A DNA stretch of 64,000 nucleotides, from contig NZ_AQWP01000002.1 of the NCBI RefSeq assembly GCF_000375585.1, forward strand, positions 372,001 through 436,000, written 5' to 3'. The DNA comes from Sinorhizobium meliloti 4H41 (lineage in GTDB: Bacteria > Pseudomonadota > Alphaproteobacteria > Rhizobiales > Rhizobiaceae). Of the stretch, positions 46,071-53,625 are shown piece by piece; position 1 is the first letter of the stretch; each line of letters starts with the position of its first letter. The notes beneath the pieces are model-generated. The model was not told the origin of the DNA, searched no databases, and was given only the letters and a program-made list of their open reading frames with translations. Both the position numbers and the translations under genes were made by a program.

Positions 46071-46541
46071 TCAAGCTGCTGCCATCTCCACATAGGACGC
46101 CAACAGACCGCCCCAGCCATTTTCCGAATCGAAAATACCGCGCATTTCCTCGGCCTTCACGCCGTAATTTTCAAGATGGCGGTGCTCGAGAATGACGGTT
46201 GTGCCACCTTCCCCATTTGCCTCGAACAGGACCTCCACTTCGGTATGCAGGCCGGGATCGAAGTCGAAATCGGCGTTGAGCTGCCAGTCGAATAGAATTC
46301 GGTTCGGTCTGTCGCACGCAACGACACGCCCCCACTCGCATTCTTCGCCCGCGTTGCCGATCTCGTACCAGCGGCCACCCGCGACCGCCTCTACCACAAC
46401 CGTCTTTTGACCGGACTGCGTGAGGCTGTGGCCCTTGATCCACCACGTCCCCATTCCGCTGACGAAAATGTCGAACGCCTGCTGCGGCGATGTACGCACC
46501 GTAACCGACTTCCGGACCGGTGCCGGCTCGATCATGTTCAT
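46071..46541 (-). CDS. SRPBCC/AHSA1-family protein
   Basis: 156 residues, START/Bet v1-like fold of the AHSA1 type: VRTSPQQAFDIFVSGMGTWW, VAGGRWYEIGNAGEECEWGRVV, RILFDWQLNADFD and a C-terminal ENGWGGLLASYVE. Ligand unknown. It lies 30 bp downstream of an ArsR-type repressor on the same strand, a pairing common for this family. Confidence 0.9.
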   Translation of the reverse strand: MNMIEPAPVRKSVTVRTSPQQAFDIFVSGMGTWWIKGHSLTQSGQKTVVVEAVAGGRWYEIGNAGEECEWGRVVACDRPNRILFDWQLNADFDFDPGLHTEVEVLFEANGEGGTTVILEHRHLENYGVKAEEMRGIFDSENGWGGLLASYVEMAAA

Positions 46542-46571
46542 GAGGTCTCCTCCCGTGAGATCGCGACAGAG

Positions 46572-46901
46572 TTACTCTTCGGCTTCTTCAGACCACTCGG
46601 CCGCCTCGACCGCCTGCTTGAATGCGGCGAGTTGATCATCCCAGAATCGGTCGAGCCATTTCCTGAGCGGCCCCAGCCCGTTGGGATCGATCGAATAGAT
46701 TCGCCGCGCACCCGACGGCACGTCGCGCACGAGATGTGCCGCCTTCAGTATCTTCAAATGCTGTGAGATCGCCGGCTGTGAAACCGGCATGGCCCGGGCG
46801 ATCTCGGCGACCGACTGCCGCCGCTCAGCCACCTTCTCGAAGATGGCACGGCGCGTTGGATCGGCGAGCGCAGCAAAGGCTTTATCCTGATCATAAGTCA
46901 T
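46572..46901 (-). CDS. ArsR-family transcriptional repressor
   Basis: 109 residues. Winged HTH: FAALADPTRRAIFEKVAERRQSVAEIARAMPVSQPAISQHLKILKAAHLV, with no ArsR-type Cys pair, so probably not metal-responsive. Its ATG is immediately adjacent to a palindromic AT-rich site, fitting autoregulation. Controls the downstream SRPBCC gene. Confidence 0.93.
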   Translation of the reverse strand: MTYDQDKAFAALADPTRRAIFEKVAERRQSVAEIARAMPVSQPAISQHLKILKAAHLVRDVPSGARRIYSIDPNGLGPLRKWLDRFWDDQLAAFKQAVEAAEWSEEAEE

Positions 46902-46928
46902 AGCTTATTATAAGCCAAAACTTATGAT
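46890..46928. promoter_or_regulatory. Probable ArsR operator
   Basis: Nested inverted repeats: outer ATCATAAG (46890-46897) / CTTATGAT (46921-46928), inner GCTTA-TTA-TAAGC (46903-46915). Overlaps the ArsR start codon region, so binding would block its own transcription or translation start. Confidence 0.65.
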
Positions 46929-46998
46929 CGTCCACCCCGGTATCGCGCGACGTTTGCTTCCCGAGTCGTTTGGCGGTCCCGGGACGCCTCCTGCGGAA

Positions 46999-47895
46999 TT
47001 ATGCCGCCTGCATCTGCAACTCGGCGAAGGCAGCGCGAACATGCTCCGCGACCGCCAAAACCGGCGCCGGCGCATCTTCGATGACCTTGAGGCCGATGTT
47101 GTAGTGACCTAGATCCGGCAGGCCGTCACGCTCGCCGAGCTGGACCATCTCGCCTTGGACGAGATACCGCGGCAGCGGCGCGATCGCGAGCCCGGCGAGA
47201 ACAGCCGCACGCTGTCCGGTCGTATAGGCGCTCAAAAAGGCCACGCGGAACTTGCGGCCCGCACGCGACAGCTTCTCGACCGCATCGGCACGCCAGACGC
47301 AGCCGTCCTCCCACATGGAAACCGGCAGAGGATCGCGCAGATGCGCGTTCCCGCATTTCGCACCTGCCCAGACCAGTTTCTCCTGCATCAGGATTTCTGC
47401 GCCTTTGGCAGAGTCCTCGGAAAGGCTGTTGAACACGGCGATGTCCAGCCGATGCTCGTCGACCCGCTTGCGCATCGCGTTGCTCATGCCGATCGAAACG
47501 TCGATGGTGACGTTCGGATACGTCTCGGCAAAGCGCTTCAATACATCAGGCAGAATTCGCTCGCCGACGTCCTCCGGCGCACCGACCCGCACCACACCGT
47601 TCATGTCTGGCAACAGGAAGCGGGACACCGTCTCGTTGTTGAGCGATAGAAGCCGCCGGGCATAGCCGAGCAGGAGTTCGCCCTTGGGCGTCAGCGACAC
47701 CGAGCGGGCGTCGCGCAAAAACAACGTGCAGCCGAGCATTTCCTCGAGCTTCTTGATCTGCATCGAAACGGCTGAAGGCGTGCGGTAGACCGTCTCCGCG
47801 GCGGTGGTGAAGTTTCCGGTCTCGGCAATGGCGACGAAAGTCTTGAGCACGTCCATTTCGAGCAGCGGAAGCGCGTGGCGCATCATCATGTTCAT
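46999..47895 (-). CDS. LysR-family transcriptional regulator next to DUF1127-like genes
   Basis: 298 residues. HTH MDVLKTFVAIAETGNFTTAAETVYRTPSAVSMQIKKLEEMLGCTLFLR and an LrhA-like effector domain (VRVGAPEDVGERILPDVLKRF). Divergent from a small gene, with a conserved motif between them. In Brucella and Agrobacterium a LysR regulator (VtlR) controls small DUF1127 genes; orthology here is not established. Start at 47895 (MNMMMRH); the true start could be a later Met, with little effect. Confidence 0.92.
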   Translation of the reverse strand: MNMMMRHALPLLEMDVLKTFVAIAETGNFTTAAETVYRTPSAVSMQIKKLEEMLGCTLFLRDARSVSLTPKGELLLGYARRLLSLNNETVSRFLLPDMNGVVRVGAPEDVGERILPDVLKRFAETYPNVTIDVSIGMSNAMRKRVDEHRLDIAVFNSLSEDSAKGAEILMQEKLVWAGAKCGNAHLRDPLPVSMWEDGCVWRADAVEKLSRAGRKFRVAFLSAYTTGQRAAVLAGLAIAPLPRYLVQGEMVQLGERDGLPDLGHYNIGLKVIEDAPAPVLAVAEHVRAAFAELQMQAA

Positions 47896-47940
47896 GGCGG
47901 CACCCTAGATCAGAAAAACTGAAAGATAACTTAACTTCAT

Positions 47941-47956
47941 TTCGTTTGATTGAACA
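47941..47956 (+). promoter_or_regulatory. Shared 16 bp motif, copy 1, upstream of DUF1127-like gene
   Basis: TTCGTTTGATTGAACA, matching 14 of 16 bases with TTCGTTTGAATGATCA at 48369-48384 before the second small gene. It lies in the 125 bp between the divergent LysR gene and the first small gene, a typical LysR-regulator target site. Confidence 0.55.
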
Positions 47957-48020
47957 TCACGCATGCGCGATAGTCAAGCCTCCAAGGGACGGAAACGCCC
48001 TGAACCAGAAGGAGAAGGCT

Positions 48021-48350
48021 ATGTCCGCTCTGATGTTGGCGATCGATAATGGCGCCCCTCACGAAAGACCGGGCCCGAGTGCCGCGCCCACCGGCCGGGC
48101 GCCCAGGCAGGCTCGAACCATCGATGACGGGGACATCGTGCTGGCGATGCTGTGGCATGCCCGATCTCTTATCGAACGGATTGCCGAACGGCGCCGTGCC
48201 GGCAATCTAGTCAGGAATCGGGTGGAAACACGCCGCCAACTGGCGAGACTGCCGGCAAGGGTCCGAAACGACCTGTTACCCGCGGAACAGCAACCGATCA
48301 GAGCATCCGATAGAACGGCTATAGCGAGCGAAATCAATCACGGGGTTTGA
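48021..48350 (+). CDS. Small Arg-rich DUF1127-like protein
   Basis: 109 residues. The core RRRAGNLVRNRVETRRQLARLPARVRNDLL resembles the DUF1127 motif (Arg-rich helix followed by L-x-x-L-x-x-R-x-x-x-D), with a Pro/Ala-rich N-terminus. AGAAGGAGAAGG precedes the ATG at 48021. DUF1127 proteins of rhizobia are short, basic and implicated in metabolism and envelope stress; function of this one is unknown. Confidence 0.7.
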   Translation: MSALMLAIDNGAPHERPGPSAAPTGRAPRQARTIDDGDIVLAMLWHARSLIERIAERRRAGNLVRNRVETRRQLARLPARVRNDLLPAEQQPIRASDRTAIASEINHGV

Positions 48351-48384
48351 TGAATTACATCAAACATATTCGTTTGAATGATCA
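48346..48384 (+). promoter_or_regulatory. LysR-type inverted repeat plus shared motif copy 2 upstream of DUF1127 gene
   Basis: TTTGATG-AATTA-CATCAAA (48346-48364) is a perfect 7 bp inverted repeat and overlaps the stop of the preceding gene. TTCGTTTGAATGATCA (48369-48384) follows. Both precede the DUF1127 gene at 48446 and are consistent with control by the adjacent LysR regulator. Confidence 0.6.
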
Positions 48385-48445
48385 ATCGCGTTGCACCATA
48401 ACGTCCATGGTCGCGACCTTTTGAGGAACTCAGAAGGAACCAGCA

Positions 48446-48646
48446 ATGTCTATGAACGAGCATTTTTCGTCCGCGTCGAGCCCGGGTCTCGCAGCCCTGC
48501 CCGGACTCTTCAACCTGCGGGCCCGTGCCTGGGCCGCATGGAAGCGACACCGCAACGAACGTGTCCTGGAGAACCTCTCCTACGACACGTTGAAGGATAT
48601 CGGCTTCCCCTCCGTCGATGATGCAGTGCATAAGACGGACCAATGA
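48446..48646 (+). CDS. DUF1127-domain protein
   Basis: 66 residues. RARAWAAWKRHRNERVLENLSYDTLKDIGFPS is a canonical DUF1127 (YjiS-like) motif with conserved Arg/Lys and the L-x-D-I-G end. SD-like GAAGGA precedes the ATG; a Met two codons later is possible. A terminator follows. Members of this family influence carbon, phosphate and small-RNA metabolism in other alphaproteobacteria. Confidence 0.9.
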   Translation: MSMNEHFSSASSPGLAALPGLFNLRARAWAAWKRHRNERVLENLSYDTLKDIGFPSVDDAVHKTDQ

Positions 48647-48697
48647 AGAAAGACTGCAGATGCCATCCTCCCGGCATTGACCGCAAGACCAGACTAT

Positions 48698-48728
48698 AAG
48701 GGCATTCCCGCAACGGAATGCCCTTTTT
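48698..48728 (+). terminator. Rho-independent terminator after DUF1127 gene
   Basis: AAGGGCATTCC (48698-48708) and GGAATGCCCTT around a 6 nt loop, followed by TTT. It lies 50 bp after the DUF1127 stop and before the convergent hydrolase gene. Confidence 0.85.
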
Positions 48729-48769
48729 GTTTCGAAAAGCGCCAAGCACTTGGCGCCAGCAAGTGCTCC

Positions 48770-49633
48770 CTACTCGAAGAATCCCTTCGGCGTCTTGCCC
48801 TTCAGAAAAGGCTCGACGAACGCATGAAGCAGCTCGGGCTGGCTGATGACGGCGGTGTGCGACGTCGCCGGGAGGACGGCAAGGCGAGAGGCGGGCAGCG
48901 GTTTGCCCATGTCGCCCATGACGCCCCCACCGAGCAGCCGGAACAGAGCGACCGAATGTTCGAGCGTCGCCACGTCCGCATCGCCGGTGATGATCAAAAC
49001 CGGGGTTTTCAATGCCCTGACGTCCGCTTCCCATGCCATCGGCTCCTTCTCCAGCGCGATCAGTTTCCTGACGAGCTCGGGGAAACCGTCGGGATTGGCT
49101 GCGAGCTTGCGATAATCCTCGGCAAACGGCATGTTGACGAACATCTCGACCGACATCTGGGGAATGAAGGCCTTGAACGCCGGCTGCCAGCCCTCGGCAT
49201 CATAGGCCACGGAGGCGGCGGCGAGCTTGTTGACTTTTTCCGGATGGCGAATGGCAAGCTGCAGACCGGCAGCCGCACCCATCGAGTAGCCGAAGACATC
49301 GGCCTTTTCGATCTTCACGGCATCCATGAAGGCTGCGACGTCATCGGCAAGATTGGGATAGGTGATCGGCCGGTCGATATCCGTGGTGCGGCCGTGGCCC
49401 TGAAACTCGATCGCATAGACCTTGTGGGTCTCTGCGAGCTTCGGGATAATGGCACCCATCGAAGGGATGTTCATGTAGGCGCCATGCAGCACGATGAGCG
49501 GGTCGCCCTCGCCCGAGACTTCGTAATACATTTCCATGCCGTTGACCTTGACCCGATCGCCCGCCGGTTCGGATCGGGCAAGCGTGGCGCCCGCAACGAG
49601 CAGCGTCGCGGTAATCAGGGCGGTGCGGAACAT
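48770..49633 (-). CDS. Secreted alpha/beta hydrolase
   Basis: 287 residues. Signal peptide MFRTALITATLLVAGATLARS, then alpha/beta hydrolase fold with HGAYMNIPSMG, nucleophile elbow VFGYSMGAAAGLQLA (Ser), acid in ITGDADVATLE, and His in PATSHTAVI. ATG at 49633 begins the signal peptide. Periplasmic or secreted esterase/lipase-like enzyme of unknown substrate. Confidence 0.85.
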   Translation of the reverse strand: MFRTALITATLLVAGATLARSEPAGDRVKVNGMEMYYEVSGEGDPLIVLHGAYMNIPSMGAIIPKLAETHKVYAIEFQGHGRTTDIDRPITYPNLADDVAAFMDAVKIEKADVFGYSMGAAAGLQLAIRHPEKVNKLAAASVAYDAEGWQPAFKAFIPQMSVEMFVNMPFAEDYRKLAANPDGFPELVRKLIALEKEPMAWEADVRALKTPVLIITGDADVATLEHSVALFRLLGGGVMGDMGKPLPASRLAVLPATSHTAVISQPELLHAFVEPFLKGKTPKGFFE

Positions 49634-49867
49634 CGTTCTTCTCCTCGGTTTGGGACCGGCCTGTGCCGGTTTCGATGATAAGACGAGCGAGGCTCCCGCT
49701 CCCCGACATGAGCAACACAATTTTTGCAGCGCTGCGCAACCTGTGACTGCCTTTGCCCGGACGACCCCCTCGCCTCCCGGTAATATTTGCGGCTGGCATC
49801 AGCGGCATGTTTTTGCTTTTGTAAAAGCGGTCCGTGTCGAGAGTTCCCCAGTAGATCGGTAATCCTG

Positions 49868-50467
49868 ATGAGTGAGAGTGAAGCCCAATTGCCGGTGATC
49901 CATTTTGCGGACGCAAAGACCTTCGAAACGTGGATCGCGGAGCAAGGACCTGATTGCAAGGGGCTTTGGGTGAAATTCGCCAAGAAGGCGTCCGGGATAG
50001 CGACCATCACGCCGAGGGAGGCGCTCGATGTGGCGCTCTGTTACGGCTGGATCGACGGTCAGCGTATTGGATCCGACAGCGACTTTTACCTGAACAAATA
50101 CACGCCGCGCCGTGCGCGCAGCCGATGGTCGCAGGTAAATTGCGCTCGGGCGACCGAATTGATCGCCGAGGGGCGCATGACACCGCGCGGCCTTGCCGAA
50201 GTTGAACGCGCCAAGAACGACGGCCGGTGGGATGCCGCCGCGCCACCGCCGAGCAAGGCGACCGTGCCCGACGATCTTCACGATGCGCTTGCGCAGAACG
50301 CAGCGGCTAAGATGCTGTTCGACGAACTCGACAGCCGGAATCGCTACGCAATCCTATTCCGCATTCACGATGCGAAAAAGACCGAGACGCGGGCTGCGCG
50401 CATCGAAAAATATGTCGGCATGCTGGCCCGCGGCGAGACGCCTCACCCACGACGCAAGGCGCGATAG
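49868..50467 (+). CDS. YdeI/OmpD-associated family protein
   Basis: 199 residues: HFADAKTFETWIAEQGPDCKGLWVKFAKKASGIATITPREALDVALCYGWIDGQRIGSDSDFYLNKYTPRRARSRWSQVN matches the bacteriocin-protection YdeI/OmdA family. Cytoplasmic, no signal peptide. ATG at 49868. Function in rhizobia is not known. Confidence 0.9.
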   Translation: MSESEAQLPVIHFADAKTFETWIAEQGPDCKGLWVKFAKKASGIATITPREALDVALCYGWIDGQRIGSDSDFYLNKYTPRRARSRWSQVNCARATELIAEGRMTPRGLAEVERAKNDGRWDAAAPPPSKATVPDDLHDALAQNAAAKMLFDELDSRNRYAILFRIHDAKKTETRAARIEKYVGMLARGETPHPRRKAR

Positions 50468-50480
50468 ATCGATCTGCCTC

Positions 50481-51437
50481 TCAGGCCGCCAGCGGTTCGA
50501 CCTCGACCGTCACGTGCGAAAGCTCGTGGATATGCTCGAGCTTGCGGCGGTAGCTCGACGGACTTTGGGGATTCTTCGTCACCAGCGAAACGATGGCACC
50601 GTGGTGGCCGGGCCCAAGCTGCCACACGTGCAGATCGGTGATCCGATCCCCGTCCCGCTCGATTGCCGCGCGTATTTCGTCGGGCAGGTCCTCGCCCGGC
50701 GGAATGTAATCGAGCAACACGCTGCCGCTGTCTCGGATCAGGCCCCATGACCAGCGGGCAATCACCAGCGCGCCGACAATGCCCATCATCGGATCGAGCC
50801 ATATCCAGCCAAAGACGCTGCCGGCCGCAAGAGCGACGATCGCAAGGACCGAGGTGAGCGCGTCCGCCAGCACATGCAGGTAGGCGGCACGCAGATTGTT
50901 GTCCCGCCCGTGCGCCGAGACGCTATGGTGGTGCTCGTGATGGTGATGATGGCCGTGGTGGTGGTGATGATGTGAATGATCCTCACGAAGCAGCCAGGCA
51001 CAGGCGAGATTGACCGCAAGTCCGAGCACGGCCACCGAAATGGCCTGCGGAAAACTGATTGCCACCGGATTGGCAAGCCGCAGGAGGCTTTCCCAGCCGA
51101 TCAGCAGGGCGATCAAGGCAAGTACGATCGCGCTTGAGAAACCGGCGAGATCGCCAAGCTTGCCCGTACCGAAGGTAAAGCGTGGGTTGCGCGCGTTCCG
51201 GCGGGCATAGAGATAGGCGAGCGCCGCGATGAGCAGGGCCGCGGCGTGTGTCGACATGTGCCAGCCGTCGGCGACCAATGCCATGGAGCCGTAGAAGGTA
51301 CCCGCGGCGATCTCCGCGACCATCATTCCCGCAGTCAGCGCAATGACGAACCAGGTGCGCCTTTCGTTGCGCTGGTGATTGTCGCCGAGGAATACATGAT
51401 CATGACCTGTGGGCGCCGGTGAATGGGTTTCGCTCAT
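50481..51437 (-). CDS. dmeF: Cation diffusion facilitator DmeF-like (Co/Ni efflux)
   Basis: 318 residues, six membrane helices. Metal-site motifs DGWHMSTHAAALL (helix 2) and HVLADALTSVLAIV (helix 5), and a very His-rich cytoplasmic loop (about residues 153-175). Start at 51437 overlaps dmeR by 4 bp. Homologs in Rhizobium leguminosarum export Co2+ and Ni2+. Cobalt handling beside a cobalamin-making region is sensible, but dmeRF is common in the group. Confidence 0.92.
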   Translation of the reverse strand: MSETHSPAPTGHDHVFLGDNHQRNERRTWFVIALTAGMMVAEIAAGTFYGSMALVADGWHMSTHAAALLIAALAYLYARRNARNPRFTFGTGKLGDLAGFSSAIVLALIALLIGWESLLRLANPVAISFPQAISVAVLGLAVNLACAWLLREDHSHHHHHHGHHHHHEHHHSVSAHGRDNNLRAAYLHVLADALTSVLAIVALAAGSVFGWIWLDPMMGIVGALVIARWSWGLIRDSGSVLLDYIPPGEDLPDEIRAAIERDGDRITDLHVWQLGPGHHGAIVSLVTKNPQSPSSYRRKLEHIHELSHVTVEVEPLAA

Positions 51438-51706
51438 TTCAGGTATCTCCTGACGATTTCGATCAGTTCGGCAGCGCCCTCTTCGCGCTCTCCTTGAGAT
51501 TCGTGGCCGGCGACGTGGCCGCGAATATGATCTTCGATCAGTTCGATGGTCAGCCCGTTGACTGCACCGCGCACGGAGGCGACGAGGTTGAGAATATCGC
51601 CGCAGGCCTGGCGAGCTTCGAGCGCACGCTCGACCGCTTCCATCTGCCCCTTTAGACGGCGGACACGGGCGAGCAACTTTTCCTGATCTCTGATCGTATG
51701 GGACAT
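51434..51706 (-). CDS. dmeR: RcnR/CsoR-family metal-responsive repressor DmeR-like
   Basis: 90 residues. Helical DUF156/CsoR protein: SHTIRDQEKLLARVRRLKGQMEAVERALEARQACGDILNLVASVRGAVNGLTIELIEDHIRGHV. N-terminal His and Cys (residues 3 and 35) and the H of RGHVAGH are likely Co/Ni ligands. ATG at 51706; the dmeF gene overlaps its stop. Represses the operon until metal binds. Confidence 0.9.
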   Translation of the reverse strand: MSHTIRDQEKLLARVRRLKGQMEAVERALEARQACGDILNLVASVRGAVNGLTIELIEDHIRGHVAGHESQGEREEGAAELIEIVRRYLK

Positions 51707-51709
51707 AGC

Positions 51710-51726
51710 ATAGGGGGGTACCCTAT
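51710..51726. promoter_or_regulatory. Predicted DmeR operator
   Basis: ATAGGG-GGGTA-CCCTAT: perfect 6 bp inverted repeat containing a G-tract, the type recognised by RcnR/DmeR. It ends 4 bp before the dmeR start codon. Confidence 0.7.
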
Positions 51727-51902
51727 TTCCGACGCCCATGCAAGCCGCGCCGTCGCTGTGTTGCATTGACGCCAAGCCACGAAGCTGCGCGCGCTCCATT
51801 GCGTCTTGTCAGATACCGACATCCCGACTCCGCGAAGGTGAAAAGTCGCTGGCGGCAAAGTCGCAACTTAGGCGCTCTTGCGCAGCTTTCGCTCAATTTG
51901 CC

Positions 51903-52067
51903 TTATTTTTGCTCGATTACGTCATCGCGGTCCGTGATCTTGTCGCATTCCATACACTCGTCGATCCGGCCCGCAAGAGGCCCGGGCCGAAGGATGTCGC
52001 AATGCGAAATTTCTTCCCAGTCGCGGCTTTCCATGCCAATGTCGCAATCCGGCAAGCTGAAGCGCAT
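51903..52067 (-). CDS. Small acidic hypothetical protein, 54 residues
   Basis: MRFSLPDCDIGMESRDWEEISHCDILRPG...DECMECDKITDRDDVIEQK. Codon use in this part is plausible for the genome and four Cys (CDIG, HCD, CMEC) hint at a small metal-binding protein. The ribosome site is weak. It is the only candidate gene in the roughly 500 bp between dmeR and the GlxA-type regulator. I do not recognise a family. Confidence 0.4.
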   Translation of the reverse strand: MRFSLPDCDIGMESRDWEEISHCDILRPGPLAGRIDECMECDKITDRDDVIEQK

Positions 52068-52212
52068 ATTCCAAGCGACGAATATACGAGCCTTAATGCA
52101 TGTCGCCCAGAAGTGCGCAGCGGTTTGGGGCTGACGACATGCACGGAAGCGACGACCTGAAGTGCGTCGCATGAATTCTATCTCTGCAACGTGCTTTAGC
52201 CTGGGAGGTTCT

Positions 52213-53217
52213 ATGCACAAACCGCTGACGAAGAAGCGCTCGCTCGTCTTCTTTCTGGTGCCAAACTTTTCGATGCTGCCCTTTTCGGCGGCGATCGAGA
52301 CGCTTCGCATCGCGAACCGGATGCTCGGTTATGAAGCCTATACGTGGCGTCTCGCCTCGACCGACGGGCAAAAGGTCTATTCGTCGGCCGGCATTGCGCT
52401 CGAAGTCAACACTTCGCTGGCCGACGAACGCAAGTATCTCGGCGGAGAAAGCCGCCCATCGATGGTGCTGGTCTGTTCGGGCGTCTATGTCGAGGACTTC
52501 CAGAACAAGTCGGTGAACGCATGGCTGCGCGAAACCTATAATCGCGGCATCGCCGTCGGCAGTCTCTGTACCGGCGCCCATGTGCTCGCCTCGGCGGGCC
52601 TGCTCACGGGCAAGCGCTGCGCGATCCATTGGGAAAACCTGCCGGGCTTCTCCGAGAGCTTCCCCCAGGCCGATGTATATGCGGACCTCTACGAGATCGA
52701 CGGCAACATCTATACGTGCGCCGGCGGCACCGCCTCGCTCGACATGATGCTGAACCTGATCGATCAGGATTTCGGCGAGAACCTCGTCAACCGCGTATGC
52801 GAACAGGCGCTGACGGATCGGGTGCGCGGGCCGCACGACCGCCAGCGGCTGCCGCTGAGAGCGCGTCTCGGCGTCCAGAACGCAAAAGTCCTGTCAATCA
52901 TCGAACTGATGGAGAGCAACCTCTCCGAGCCGCTGTCGCTACTGGAGATCGCAGAAAGCGCGGACCTGTCTCGCCGTCAGATAGAGCGGCTTTTCCGCCA
53001 GGAAATGGGCAGGTCGCCTGCCCGCTATTATCTGGAAATCCGCCTCGACCGCGCCCGGCACCTGCTTATTCAGTCGTCCATGCCGGTTGTGGAAGTCGCC
53101 GTCGCCTGCGGCTTCGTTTCCGCTTCGCATTTCTCGAAGTGTTACCGCGAGCTTTACAACCGCTCGCCGCAGCAGGAACGCGCCGAGCGCAAGCTGACGC
53201 TGCAGATGGCACGGTAG
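52213..53217 (+). CDS. GlxA/GbdR-type AraC transcriptional regulator
   Basis: 334 residues. N-terminal DJ-1/PfpI-like amidotransferase domain (about 10-180, SMVLVCSGVYVEDF, GSLCTGAHVLASAGLLTGKRCAIHW) and a C-terminal AraC double HTH (LSLLEIAESADLSRRQIERLFRQEMGRSPARYYLEIRLDRARHLL). GbdR-type members activate betaine/dimethylglycine catabolism in Pseudomonas, which would fit the region, but the clade cannot be fixed by eye. ATG at 52213 has GGGAGG upstream. Confidence 0.88.
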   Translation: MHKPLTKKRSLVFFLVPNFSMLPFSAAIETLRIANRMLGYEAYTWRLASTDGQKVYSSAGIALEVNTSLADERKYLGGESRPSMVLVCSGVYVEDFQNKSVNAWLRETYNRGIAVGSLCTGAHVLASAGLLTGKRCAIHWENLPGFSESFPQADVYADLYEIDGNIYTCAGGTASLDMMLNLIDQDFGENLVNRVCEQALTDRVRGPHDRQRLPLRARLGVQNAKVLSIIELMESNLSEPLSLLEIAESADLSRRQIERLFRQEMGRSPARYYLEIRLDRARHLLIQSSMPVVEVAVACGFVSASHFSKCYRELYNRSPQQERAERKLTLQMAR

Positions 53218-53290
53218 ATCGCGTCTATTCGATCCTCTGGGACCTTGCAGGGTTGGTCGAAACCCTGATTCGCTCGTACGGACCGATTGG

Positions 53291-53350
53291 TTTAGAGCAC
53301 TTCCGGAAAGGGTGTAACGCTCTTCCGCGTGGAAGTGTGTGATTCCAAAC
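53291..53350 (+). repeat. Dispersed palindromic intergenic repeat, copy 2
   Basis: Begins TTTAGAGCACTTCC and contains CACTTCC / GGAAGTG arms with an inner GGAAAG/CTCTTCC pair. Same element as at 20944-21003, diverged. Located 73 bp after the AraC-type gene stop. Confidence 0.65.
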
Positions 53351-53359
53351 TGTTAGAAC

Positions 53360-53388
53360 GTTTCCCTGTTTCATTGAAACAGGGAAAC
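53360..53388. repeat. Near-perfect 29 bp inverted repeat
   Basis: GTTTCCCTGTTTCA (53360-53373) and TGAAACAGGGAAAC (53375-53388) are perfect complements with a single base between. Ten bp downstream of the dispersed repeat; no T-run, so terminator or protein site. Confidence 0.7.
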
Positions 53389-53625
53389 GGCGGGCTTCGC
53401 TCTCCGGCCGCGCCGCCGCGCAGCAGTGAAGGATTTCGCTTTTCGCCGCTTTCAATTGGGCCGGAGCACCATTTTCTCCGGATAAACGGCCCCCTCTCAC
53501 AAAAAATTAATGATTGTGCAAAGCGCCCACTTTCTTTGGGCCGCCGTCTTACTTATGGTCGCATAACGAGAATTCCATCAGCATAATCATCTATAAGTTG
53601 TTTATCATATATCAAGAGAGATAAT

